A stretch of DNA of 64,000 nucleotides. Origin: Gammaproteobacteria bacterium (GTDB lineage Bacteria; Pseudomonadota; Gammaproteobacteria; Coxiellales; Coxiellaceae). Under the pieces are notes generated by a model. It did no database searches and was not told the DNA's origin. It was given only the letters and a program-made list of their open reading frames with translations. The stretch lies in NCBI GenBank assembly GCA_030425685.1, contig JAUIAD010000008.1, positions 1-64,000 on the forward strand. Reading direction: 5' to 3'. A program made the translations under genes and the position numbers. How positions within the stretch are numbered: the stretch's first letter is position 1; the number at the start of each line of letters is the position of its first letter. Shown here piece after piece: positions 1 to 7,882 of this stretch.

Positions 1-2
1 AA

Positions 3-122
3 TATGGCAGTGACGGTTATATTTCAAATATGATCACTAATACGGGTGTTGCTTCTCAGGTGCTACAACGAGTTATGCTTTATGCCAATAGTTACTTTGA
101 CTTTGGTAGGGAAGAGAAATAG
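3..122 (+). CDS. C-terminal fragment of an unidentified protein
   Basis: The window opens inside a reading frame that runs to a TAG at 120-122 and encodes 39 residues, ending in FDFGREEK. The start lies outside the window. The visible part (YGSDGYISNMITNTGVASQV and on) has no motif I can assign. A ~60-nt AT-rich stretch separates it from the duplicated element that follows. I treat it as a real gene end because the frame is open to the window edge and stops ahead of clearly non-coding DNA, but I give no function. Confidence 0.45.
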   Translation, partial: YGSDGYISNMITNTGVASQVLQRVMLYANSYFDFGREEK

Positions 123-182
123 CATTTCTTTCTAACCTGTTGTTTTATATATGTAAATAACAGTATTAATAACTTGTTTGAA

Positions 183-428
183 TGTTACAGTGTAATGTGC
201 TTTTAGTTTAAAAATTAATCAATACAACATATACTGTAAATACATGGACGGTTAAGAGTAACAAGTGGGGTGAAGCCTATGAAGTGAAAAAAAACCTAAA
301 ATTACAATCTGCATATGACGACCAATCCAGGAACTCAAGTGTAATATCTAAAAAGCACATTTCTGGAAACCCTCAGAGCAAAGGCTACCAACCCTCCGGT
401 GCCTTTGCTTTGGTGTATCTGTTTCTCC
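183..428 (+). ncRNA. Duplicated element, copy 1: putative small RNA with its own promoter
   Basis: This stretch is repeated at 626-868. A -10-like TATACT (231-236) is preceded at 17 nt by TTTAAA. The 3' ~130 nt are essentially identical between the copies, while the upstream part has diverged. The presumed transcript can form a CCAGGAA/TTTCTGG stem and ends in a strong hairpin, GAGCAAAGGC pairing with GCCTTTGCTT around an ACC...GGT inner stem. The T-tract after this hairpin is weak. No codon-like pattern is preserved. A small RNA or a structured leader is the best reading. It matches no RNA family that I recognise. Confidence 0.45.
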
Positions 429-530
429 TTATTTTTCCCTTTTATTGTGATTCAAAGCTTTTTCCGGGTGTTGTTGGCTTTTGGTTGTTGTCGGGAGTAA
501 GGTGCTTTCACGCTGGGTCTAGCCAGTTAG

Positions 531-563
531 CTGGATACCGCGGTCAAGCCGCGGTATGACGGT
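531..563. repeat. Dispersed CCGCGG palindromic repeat
   Basis: The palindromic core CCGCGGTCAAGCCGCGG is flanked by GGATA and TATGACGG. The same element recurs at 8417-8450, 17282-17312, 25734-25761, 45108-45140 and 63749-63815, always in intergenic DNA. It separates the two copies of the small-RNA-like element. Confidence 0.85.
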
Positions 564-625
564 GGTTGGTTGTGTTGTGGCGTTTGGTAGGTTGAGTGTA
601 TCAGTCTGATCATGAGAAGCGGGTT

Positions 626-868
626 TGTTACACTGTAATGCGCATTTAGTTCACAAAATGATCAATTCATCATATACTGTAAATACATTGACGGTTAAGA
701 GTAACCAGCGGGGTAAAGCCTATGAAGTGAAAAAGACCTAAAATTACAATCTGCATATGACGACCAATCCAGGAACTCAAGTGTAATATCTAAAAAGCAC
801 ATTTCTGGAAACCCTCAGAGCAAAGGCTACCAACCCTCCGGTGCCTTTGCTTTGGTGTATCTGTTTCT
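626..868 (+). ncRNA. Duplicated element, copy 2: putative small RNA with its own promoter
   Basis: This is the second copy of the element at 183-428. Its promoter is closer to consensus: TTCACA, a 17-nt spacer, then TATACT. The transcribed part carries only scattered substitutions at its 5' end and none that I can see in the last ~130 nt. The terminal hairpin with GCAAAGGC/GCCTTTGC arms is intact. Identity stops abruptly at about 868, where the remnant of an unrelated reading frame begins. The copies are therefore bounded units about 444 bp apart and not part of a long duplication. Confidence 0.45.
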
Positions 869-1121
869 TCAAACGGTTTTCTGGCGCATGTGTCGATAGA
901 AACCAATACCAATGAGAACTTTATGGTTCGTTCGGGGTGTGGTCGTTACCCAGCTTTACCCATCTTTAATCTTATTGTCGATGGCTTAAATCCTGTGCTT
1001 GGCGCTAGATTGTGGCAACTAACCGATTGGTATGTTGATTATAACCGCCATGGTGTCGCGCGCCATTCAACAAATCTTTTTCTATATCACCGACCTGTTT
1101 GGCGGTGCCAAGAGAAGTTAA
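869..1121 (+). pseudogene. Possible frameshifted 3' remnant of a membrane-protein gene
   Basis: Directly after copy 2 a frame reads protein-like up to about 1020 (SNGFLAHVSIETNTNENF ... GLNPVLGARLWQLT). A different frame then reads PIGMLIITAMVSRAIQQIFF and ends ITDLFGGAKRS with a stop at 1119-1121. Joined by one frameshift, the two parts look like the hydrophobic C-terminus of a membrane protein with no 5' end. The first frame alone could start at a GTG at 890 and run to 1156, but it would then overlap the end of ygfZ. I cannot name the family. Remnant status is inferred. Confidence 0.3.
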
Positions 1122-1984
1122 TCAGTGATGTTAGCTTTATGAGTCTTCCAGAATAAGTTGACGTTATTTTCAAGTGCACGATTCTGGATAACGGCCAGGC
1201 AAAGGTAGCTACCCTCGGGCTCCTTTGCCTGGCTACTTTGTACGACAATACCTAAGGTTTCATTTTCGCTGGATATTAGCTCGTCTCCTGGGTTAGGGGA
1301 GGTAGCTGAGTTAATCGCTACTTTGTGAAGATGCCGTTTTAATTTTCCTAGATGCTCCGTGCGGGCAATAATTTCTTGCCCTACGTAGCAGCCTTTCTTA
1401 AAGCTAATGCCACCAAGTTTGCCAAGATCTATCATCTGCGGTGTAAACAAGCCCCTTGTCTCAGGAGTAATATCAACCATGCCGGCGGCAGTATTACAAT
1501 ATTGCCAATGCGTTAGGGGTGCTTGGGGTAAATCGGTAATATCTACGCAAGCTTTTTTATCTTTTTTTGTTAGATACAATGCGTGGTAAGGGTGTTTGCT
1601 GATTGTAAAAAGAAGTTCGTCGGGCAGCTGAAGGCTGTCAATATCCTCTGCCGTTTCGGCACCAAAGCCCAAGACTGACCAGTTTTTCGTATCATTCGTT
1701 AGTGCTACTTTTGAGAAGACAGCATATTTTGCCAGGTGCGTGATAGTTTGTTCTATCATCGTATTGGGGAGCAGCAAGTAGAAATCATTTTCATATTGAA
1801 ATAAACGAAAAGTGGCGAGTACGCGTCCCTTGGGGTCGCAAGCAGCACCAAGGAGGTTGTTCTTATCTTTGTTCAATTCTCTCACATCACAGGTGAGTTG
1901 CCCCTGTAAAAATTCCGCTGTTTTTTCGCCGCTTAGACGAATTAAGCCGAGGTGATTTAATGTTTGGTGCCATAATGATGTCAT
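1118..1984 (-). CDS. ygfZ: YgfZ/GcvT-domain folate-binding protein
   Basis: This 288-residue protein belongs to the folate-binding YgfZ family, which helps maintain or repair certain iron-sulfur enzymes in the cytoplasm. The diagnostic motif KGCYVGQE lies at about residues 197-204, including the conserved cysteine. The preceding segment DITPETRGLFTPQMIDL and the C-terminal YLCLAVIQNRAL also fit the family, and the length is slightly under the usual ~325. The gene is transcribed away from the glutamate dehydrogenase gene, with about 150 nt between them. Its 3' end slightly overlaps the remnant frame on the other strand. Confidence 0.9.
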   Translation of the reverse strand: MTSLWHQTLNHLGLIRLSGEKTAEFLQGQLTCDVRELNKDKNNLLGAACDPKGRVLATFRLFQYENDFYLLLPNTMIEQTITHLAKYAVFSKVALTNDTKNWSVLGFGAETAEDIDSLQLPDELLFTISKHPYHALYLTKKDKKACVDITDLPQAPLTHWQYCNTAAGMVDITPETRGLFTPQMIDLGKLGGISFKKGCYVGQEIIARTEHLGKLKRHLHKVAINSATSPNPGDELISSENETLGIVVQSSQAKEPEGSYLCLAVIQNRALENNVNLFWKTHKANITD

Positions 1985-2135
1985 GATAGAAGGTCTTACT
2001 GATAAAGTTCTGTTGAAGTAGAGTATTTACGTGTCAGCTATCATTACACAACGGCAAAAATCTGTAAAGTGCACACTTGATTACTCTCGAAATTGGGTCT
2101 ACAGTAATTCTTTTTCACTCAAAGGGAGTCAGCTG

Positions 2136-3425
2136 ATGGCCGGGAACATCTACGCAGATGCACTATCACATTTAGATCATGCCGCACAATATTCACATGC
2201 CGATCAAGAGACGATAACTCGTTTACGCTACCCGCAAAGTATTTTGGAATTAAGTATTCCTGTGCGTATGGACGATGGCTCGTTGCAAGTATTTACCGGT
2301 TATCGTGTGCGCCATAATGACTCCCGTGGCCCAACAAAAGGCGGTATTCGATTTCATCCTAATGTTAGTTTGGATGAGGTTAAGGCGTTGGCCTTTTGGA
2401 TGACACTGAAATGCTCATTAATGGGTTTACCGTTTGGTGGTGGTAAAGGGGGTGTGATTGTTGATCCCAAACAGTTGTCGCGTATGGAAGTCGAGCGCTT
2501 AAGTCGAGGTTATGTCGAACAGGCGGTAAATTTTATTGGTCCACATAAAGATATTCCAGCGCCCGATGTGTATACCAATGCGATGATTATGGGTTGGATG
2601 ATGGATGAGTATTCAAAAATTGTCCGTAGTCATTCGCCGGGCGTGATTACCGGTAAACCGATTGCTCTAGGGGGTAGTTTGGGGCGCGAGGATGCTACTG
2701 GAAGAGGTGCTTATTATTGCATTAAAGAATTAGAGCGTCATCGTGGTTGGGATCCGGCTGATATCCGAGTGGCAGTGCAGGGTTTTGGTAATGCTGGCCA
2801 ACATGTAGCATCGTTACTACATCGTGATGGTTATCGTATTGTTGCGGTGAGTGATTCAAAAGGGGGTGTGTATCGTCGCGAAGGCTTTGATGTACCCAGC
2901 TTAATTCACAGCAAAAAAGAAAGTAAACGCGTGCAAGCTGTTTATTGTGAAGGCTCAGTATGTGAGATGGTCCCTGCGGAGCAAATTAGCAATAAAGAAA
3001 TTATGGAGCTAGACGTCGATATTCTTATTCCAGCAGCATTGGAAAATGTTATTCGCGTTGATAACGTTGAAGAAGTGCAAGCAAAAATTATCGTTGAGGT
3101 CGCTAATGGACCGACAACCAGTAAAGCAGACGCAGTATTGGCGGAGAAAGGTGTTTTGGTGGTGCCCGATATTTTAGCCAATGCCGGTGGCGTGACGGTC
3201 AGTTATTTTGAATGGGTGCAAAACCGTAATGGTTTATATTGGACTCTGGAAGAAGTGCATGAGCGTTTGCTGAAAATCATGAAGCAAGAATTTAACACCG
3301 TATATGATTTAATGCTGGAGAAAAAAATCAGCATGCGTATGGCGGCTTATGCGCACGCGCTAAATCGTTTGAATGATGCGATTGCAGCGCAAGGAACGCA
3401 AAGTTATTTTTCGGCGACTGCTTAG
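2136..3425 (+). CDS. gdhA: NAD(P)-dependent glutamate dehydrogenase
   Basis: Glu/Leu/Phe/Val dehydrogenase family enzyme, interconverting glutamate and 2-oxoglutarate plus ammonia. The N-terminal substrate domain holds RVRHNDSRGPTKGGIRFHP and the catalytic-lysine loop PFGGGKGGVIVDPK. The Rossmann domain follows, with VAVQGFGNAGQHVA and IVAVSDSKGG. I place the start at the ATG at 2136, preceded by AAAGGGAG, giving 429 residues, the normal family length. An in-frame GTG at 2031 would add 35 residues that do not resemble the family. NAD versus NADP preference cannot be judged from sequence reading alone. The gene converges on the orphan gene ending at 3564, with about 140 nt of featureless DNA between them. 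Confidence 0.92.
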   Translation: MAGNIYADALSHLDHAAQYSHADQETITRLRYPQSILELSIPVRMDDGSLQVFTGYRVRHNDSRGPTKGGIRFHPNVSLDEVKALAFWMTLKCSLMGLPFGGGKGGVIVDPKQLSRMEVERLSRGYVEQAVNFIGPHKDIPAPDVYTNAMIMGWMMDEYSKIVRSHSPGVITGKPIALGGSLGREDATGRGAYYCIKELERHRGWDPADIRVAVQGFGNAGQHVASLLHRDGYRIVAVSDSKGGVYRREGFDVPSLIHSKKESKRVQAVYCEGSVCEMVPAEQISNKEIMELDVDILIPAALENVIRVDNVEEVQAKIIVEVANGPTTSKADAVLAEKGVLVVPDILANAGGVTVSYFEWVQNRNGLYWTLEEVHERLLKIMKQEFNTVYDLMLEKKISMRMAAYAHALNRLNDAIAAQGTQSYFSATA

Positions 3426-3563
3426 ATTGCGGAAGATGTCGTGGCCTTGGTGGTTTATTTTGGCGCGAAAGCGACGGGTTATACTCACCGCATGTCAGGT
3501 AATGTCTTTTCCTTTTTTAGTAGTTGTAAAAGAAAATTTGCTAAGTCCTTTGTTAGCCATATA

Positions 3564-5072
3564 TTAGGGTTGTATAGGCCTAAAAGTTCTTAGTGCGTCG
3601 ATATTTATTGTTGCTTTCTGCTGCTGGTTGATTTTCTTATGAAAAGAATTTCGCATCCCCCAAAAGCGTAGCTCAAAGGATGAAAAATCCTCAATTAGTT
3701 TTTGTGGTATCGATGTTGATATATCTTGTTGGTATGAGCGTACTTTAGGTAAAGCCTTCAGGCCAGCACGCGCTACTAGCTTTTGGCGGCGTGCTTTAGC
3801 GATTGAAAATGCTTGTACCATTTTATCTTCTTGCAGGAGACTGTCTAGAATTTTTTTGGGGATTACTATAGTTGGTTCATTGCCGTATTTTTTTTCATCA
3901 TCAAGTCTGTTTGTATGTGTTGGCATTTTGTTTGTAGGTGGGTCAATAAAAGGATCGATAATATTAAAACGAACATTTATCCAGTGATAAAAATCACCCA
4001 GTGTCATTGTGTCAATCGTGGGAATCTGGCTTCGTAGTTGTCTCTTTAATTGGTTGATAAGATCATGACGAATACAGGCTCGTGGGTTCATTTTAAGTGA
4101 AGAGATTAAATTGAGTTTGTAAATTTCAGTAAAGTTGTTTTTATCGGAACCTTTTGTTAGTTGCTTTTTATAAAGTTTGCCGACCATCGTCAAGACAAGT
4201 AGCCTATAGAAGGTTTGCGCCTCTTGCGCATTCATGATCATCGTCTTGTTGGGTGAGGGTGCGTTTAAGCAAAGTTTACCATTAGCAAATAAATGCATTA
4301 TTAGCAGTTTGTCATAAAAAGGGTCGCAGATAGTTAATTGGTGATAAAGGTCATGCAACGATATTGTATCTCCTTTGATTTTGTATGAATCTCTTAATAA
4401 GCTGATTATTTCATTAGCCTTGTCCCTGATATAAGGGTCTGAATAGGTGGAGAGTATTTGCACTAGGTCAATTTGATAAAGGGCGTTAAAGTTAATGTTT
4501 TCAATGGGGCTGCTATCGTCTAAGAAAAAATTAAGGGCAAAACAAATAACAATATCAAGCAAGCTGTTGTAAAGAGCTTGTGGTTGCAGTTGGCAGGCTT
4601 GTACTTTGTTAGTGGCATGTTCAACCACCCATGTTCCATGTAAGGGGCTTAAGTAGTCTCTACAGATATTATCAACAATAGAGTATTCTTTTCTAAGAAG
4701 AAGATAAAAATCATATAACGATAATGATTCTTCAACACCAATTTCAGCAATTATATTGAGAAAAATATAGTTTGTATCCTTCTGAATATCTGTATTCGTA
4801 TGCTCATTAAGGCATTGGTAAAGTGGCATATAATAAAATGCCTTTATTGCATCAATATTTTTATCGCTTAAATCAGGCTGTGCATGACGGTGTTGCAATA
4901 CAATCATATTATAAATATTTCCCCAGTCTTCATTGGTAAGCTCACTTTTAGCGAGTATCTTGCCAGGCTCGCTGAGATGCGACTGGCTTGCAGGTGTGGG
5001 CCTAGCTGGTATTGGTCGAAAAAGATGATTGCTTGCTGCACTTTCTGCTTTGACTTCGCGGTACGGTTTCAT
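3564..5072 (-). CDS. Orphan 502-residue protein with three ~120-residue repeats
   Basis: I recognise no family. A threefold internal repeat is visible. The motif (hydrophobic)(S/T)LxD(F/L)Y occurs as LSLYDFY (about 117-123), ISLHDLY (237-243) and MTLGDFY (356-362), a near-exact 120-residue period. The repeats share upstream elements: NFNALYQIDL / NFTEIYKLNL, and DPYIRDKANEII / RACIRHDLINQL. The two later copies continue into D-P-F (CDPFYD, IIDPFID). There is no signal peptide or transmembrane segment, and the N-terminal ~45 residues are Pro/Ser-rich. The composition suggests an all-helical cytosolic or secreted protein. A PmrA-like promoter lies upstream (5105-5137). A secreted effector is a reasonable guess but unproven. 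Confidence 0.8.
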   Translation of the reverse strand: MKPYREVKAESAASNHLFRPIPARPTPASQSHLSEPGKILAKSELTNEDWGNIYNMIVLQHRHAQPDLSDKNIDAIKAFYYMPLYQCLNEHTNTDIQKDTNYIFLNIIAEIGVEESLSLYDFYLLLRKEYSIVDNICRDYLSPLHGTWVVEHATNKVQACQLQPQALYNSLLDIVICFALNFFLDDSSPIENINFNALYQIDLVQILSTYSDPYIRDKANEIISLLRDSYKIKGDTISLHDLYHQLTICDPFYDKLLIMHLFANGKLCLNAPSPNKTMIMNAQEAQTFYRLLVLTMVGKLYKKQLTKGSDKNNFTEIYKLNLISSLKMNPRACIRHDLINQLKRQLRSQIPTIDTMTLGDFYHWINVRFNIIDPFIDPPTNKMPTHTNRLDDEKKYGNEPTIVIPKKILDSLLQEDKMVQAFSIAKARRQKLVARAGLKALPKVRSYQQDISTSIPQKLIEDFSSFELRFWGMRNSFHKKINQQQKATINIDALRTFRPIQP

Positions 5073-5104
5073 AGGTTACCTTTTACTCATCGATAAAAGA
5101 GCCT

Positions 5105-5137
5105 ATGATATGATAATTTTATTAACATAATGTTAAG
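5105..5137 (-). promoter_or_regulatory. PmrA-like box and -10 in front of the three-repeat orphan
   Basis: On the minus strand the order is CTTAAC, 5 nt, GTTAAT, 10 nt, TATCAT. The TTAA cores are 11 bp apart. This matches the YTTAAK-N5-YTTAAK layout known for PmrA except at one flanking base in each half-site. The -10-like hexamer begins exactly 10 nt after the second half, as at 8296-8328 and 55974-56006. Confidence 0.5.
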
Positions 5138-5197
5138 CGGAAGTAAAAATCCCGATTGATACGCTTAATTGCTCTATAGCGAGTGAGGGATTAGGCT

Positions 5198-6937
5198 CTA
5201 CTTTAACTGGATTTGGTTCTGTTTATTAATAAATGCATGTGTCAGTCCATAAAGATGAATGGAAGGGATAAGATCTTTCATTATGCCATTATTCTTATAA
5301 ATATAAGCATGCAGATATTGTCCATGTGATCCTTTGCATGAAAATTCACTTGTTGGTTTGCCAAATTTACTGAGTTTAAACGCAATATCATCTTTAACAT
5401 CATAATAGTTGGCGTAATCAGGATCTTTGAAGAACACATTATATTTATCTATCCAATAGTCTATTTGCTTATGGTTGATTTCATCCCAAGTTGACAAGTA
5501 GTGTTCATATTGGTCGCGAGGTCCTGAATAGATGGGGGTCATGGCAATCTTCCCATTGCTCATAATAATGATTGGTCGGTAAATCCAGTAGTCAGCAATA
5601 CCTGTATGTAGATGATGTTTTTTAATATTGCTGGCGAGGCATTGCATAATGCCTTGTTGTGAATGTAGCGCTGTTGGTTGCTTTTTATTATTTAAAGCGG
5701 CATAAGCTGTTAAGGAGGCAATAATCAGCGAGCCTAAGGCGCTTATCCATGGTAGCAGGCAACGATGAGAGACGGTAAAAAATTGTTGTGAAATATAAAT
5801 AATTAATGTCGGTATGCCAATAAAAACGGGGGTGACTAAAAAGGCAATGCCATCACGTGTTAGTGCAACATAATGAAAGTGAGAAATAAGATGAGCAACC
5901 TTATAATCAAAAAGAAATTTAATCAGATGGTAGTTGACGAACAGTCCAGCCAGCCCAACGAGCCATGTACAACAACAGAAGATCAGCACGAATAGTTGGG
6001 CTCGCTCATGCGCTAATGTTTTTTTGCTGCTAAATTTCTTTTCTTTGACAGCGGCGATAATAACTAGGGTAGATAAGCCAACGGAAAGCAGGTTAAGAAT
6101 TATGTATAAAGGATGATTTTGGAAAATAGTAAAGAGATATATTCCTAAAGCATAAGCCGTATGAAAAAGGTTGTTGTCCATTACCACTGAGACGCGCTGA
6201 TAATGGAGTGGGAAAAATGTCCATAGCAAGCGCCCAATAATTGTTGCGATGACAATATAAATAATTAATTTAAGTATATTTGAACAGTTATCATTTGATA
6301 ATAAGTAGAATAACAATAAACTGATAAGAATGGGGCCTATAAAGGAGATAAGTAACAGTTCATCTGATAATACGCCAATGGTGACCAATATAACGATGGC
6401 AAATATCGCTGGCTTTGAAACAGGGGTTTTCAGAAGTTTGATAATAATAGAAAGACACAGCCAGCCCAATAATAATTGCGTCATATGTTCAGCAGAAATA
6501 AGAACGAGGTCGATGGTAAAGTCGATTTGTATAAAGTTGGCAATTAAGGCTAAAGAAAAAAAACAGCTCAGCATCATGATAAATGCCGATCGTTTTTTAT
6601 TAGTGACTAAGTTGGCTAGCGTGAAAAAGCAACAAAAATAAAAGCTCAAATTAAAAATGGCATTCCAATAAATCCAATGCGTCATATTGTGGGAAAAAAA
6701 AGAAAAAATAACAAAAGGAACAGTGTCTAATAAGTGAATGGTGCCATTAGCTAGCATCCAGGAAGAGGCGCTGTGATGTTTAACGAGAGTGTCAAAGATA
6801 AAATGTGGTGCCCAAGTGTTATCTGCTTGAAACCAGAACCCAGGATTATGATGGGTTAGGAAAATAACAGCGGCAATGCAGCTGTAAACAGCAGCGCAGC
6901 CAAGAAAAAAAGCGATATTTGAAATTTTTGTTTTCAT
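5198..6937 (-). CDS. Polytopic membrane protein, possibly a glycosyltransferase-like enzyme
   Basis: A 579-residue integral membrane protein with about ten hydrophobic helices, starting with a leader-like helix (IAFFLGCAAVYSCIAAVIFL). It ends in a soluble domain of about 150 residues (from roughly DYWIYRPIIIMSNGKIAMTP). The architecture, many helices plus a C-terminal periplasmic domain, resembles polyprenyl-phosphate-dependent glycosyltransferases, but I see no conserved catalytic motif that proves this. Its start overlaps the epimerase stop by 4 nt (ATGA), so the two are translationally coupled. With the epimerase and the small flippase-like protein it probably serves glycosylation of a surface lipid or polysaccharide. 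That role rests on context. Confidence 0.65.
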   Translation of the reverse strand: MKTKISNIAFFLGCAAVYSCIAAVIFLTHHNPGFWFQADNTWAPHFIFDTLVKHHSASSWMLANGTIHLLDTVPFVIFSFFSHNMTHWIYWNAIFNLSFYFCCFFTLANLVTNKKRSAFIMMLSCFFSLALIANFIQIDFTIDLVLISAEHMTQLLLGWLCLSIIIKLLKTPVSKPAIFAIVILVTIGVLSDELLLISFIGPILISLLLFYLLSNDNCSNILKLIIYIVIATIIGRLLWTFFPLHYQRVSVVMDNNLFHTAYALGIYLFTIFQNHPLYIILNLLSVGLSTLVIIAAVKEKKFSSKKTLAHERAQLFVLIFCCCTWLVGLAGLFVNYHLIKFLFDYKVAHLISHFHYVALTRDGIAFLVTPVFIGIPTLIIYISQQFFTVSHRCLLPWISALGSLIIASLTAYAALNNKKQPTALHSQQGIMQCLASNIKKHHLHTGIADYWIYRPIIIMSNGKIAMTPIYSGPRDQYEHYLSTWDEINHKQIDYWIDKYNVFFKDPDYANYYDVKDDIAFKLSKFGKPTSEFSCKGSHGQYLHAYIYKNNGIMKDLIPSIHLYGLTHAFINKQNQIQLK

Positions 6938-7878
6938 AGTTTTGATTGTAAAAAATTATGGTAGGCTTCTTTTAACATAGCGCTGTCGTTATACCGCGGT
7001 TGCCAATTTAATTCTTGCTCTGTATTGCTAATGTCAACACAGTATTTTTGATCAGCTAAAGCATATTGTTCTGGGTACATTAATTCTAGGCCTAAACGGG
7101 TCATATTTTTGAGTGTCCATTTAACCAAGCGCGCATTGGTTTTGATAAGCTTTGAGCGAGAGTTAACGGATTTAATCAGTCCGCTTAATAACGCATTTAC
7201 TGAAATTAACTCTTTTGAACCGAGATTGTATGTTTTATTGGGGCATTGGTGTTCTATTGCTTTTAGTATCGCAGACACGCAATCGAATACGGAGACCATT
7301 TGATAATAGTTTTCACCATCGCCAATCAGTGGTACTGGCCTATCTTTGGCAATTAGTTTAAACAATTTTTCCAGTACGCCTAAGCGGCCAGGTCCGAGGA
7401 TTAATCGTGGGCGAAATAGGGTGATTGAAAAACCTTTTTCGCGATACTCTTGACAAAGTGCCTCTGCTTTTTGTTTGCTTTTGCCGTATTCTGCTAGTGG
7501 CGATTTAGGATGGTCAATATTGATCGGTGTATATTGTGGCAGCCCGTACACCATGTCGGTGCTAAAGCAAATAAGTTGTTTGCAGCCTTTGTTTTGCATG
7601 GTTGTCAGGATGTTTTCTAGGCCAGTCACATTAACGGCATCAAAAAATTGTTGGCGATTTTTTTTAGGTGGCTTGTCTGCATATTGTCTGGCAGCTAAGT
7701 TGACGACAATATCGTTTGCCTCGATATCTAGTTTATGCAAAGCATTTTTATTGCGAATATCGATTGGTGTTACAGGATTGTGTTGATCAACGGATAAGAA
7801 TGGTTTATTGCTTTCTTGTAAGCTGCGGCAAAGATTTTTACCCACAAATCCTTCACTGCCAATAACAATCACTTTCAT
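6934..7878 (-). CDS. NAD-dependent epimerase/dehydratase (sugar-nucleotide type)
   Basis: Short-chain extended dehydrogenase. The N-terminal NAD motif is VIGSEGFVGKNL, an NLAARQYAD segment follows, and the Tyr-x-x-x-Lys catalytic pair is in YGKSKQKAE. A later SVFDCVSAILKAIEH plus YNLGSKELISV is typical of UDP-sugar epimerases. I choose the ATG at 7878, giving 314 residues, because it follows the upstream stop by 4 nt and begins directly with the Rossmann strand. A start at 7914 would overlap the upstream gene. It is the middle gene of a three-gene operon with a flippase-like protein and a large membrane protein. The substrate is unknown. Confidence 0.82.
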   Translation of the reverse strand: MKVIVIGSEGFVGKNLCRSLQESNKPFLSVDQHNPVTPIDIRNKNALHKLDIEANDIVVNLAARQYADKPPKKNRQQFFDAVNVTGLENILTTMQNKGCKQLICFSTDMVYGLPQYTPINIDHPKSPLAEYGKSKQKAEALCQEYREKGFSITLFRPRLILGPGRLGVLEKLFKLIAKDRPVPLIGDGENYYQMVSVFDCVSAILKAIEHQCPNKTYNLGSKELISVNALLSGLIKSVNSRSKLIKTNARLVKWTLKNMTRLGLELMYPEQYALADQKYCVDISNTEQELNWQPRYNDSAMLKEAYHNFLQSKL

Positions 7879-7882
7879 TGTG

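Noticed and set aside
240-425. Reading the duplicated element as 6S RNA, a riboswitch or an Rsm-type RNA
   Set aside because: Length resembles 6S, but 5' and 3' ends do not pair. The few GGA motifs are not conserved in both copies. No known riboswitch core is visible.
284-559. Open frame of 91 codons across copy 1 of the duplicated element
   Set aside because: Starts at GTG inside the repeat, the same frame is broken in copy 2 by a one-base length difference, and it runs through a palindromic repeat. Not a gene.
1190-1235. Strong hairpin with CCAGGCAAAGG/CCTTTGCCTGG arms
   Set aside because: It resembles the terminal hairpin of the duplicated element but lies inside the ygfZ coding sequence, encoding conserved residues, so chance or codon effect cannot be excluded.
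2031-2135. 35-residue N-terminal extension of glutamate dehydrogenase from a GTG
   Set aside because: The ATG at 2136 has a good ribosome binding site and fits the family start; the extension has no similarity to the family.
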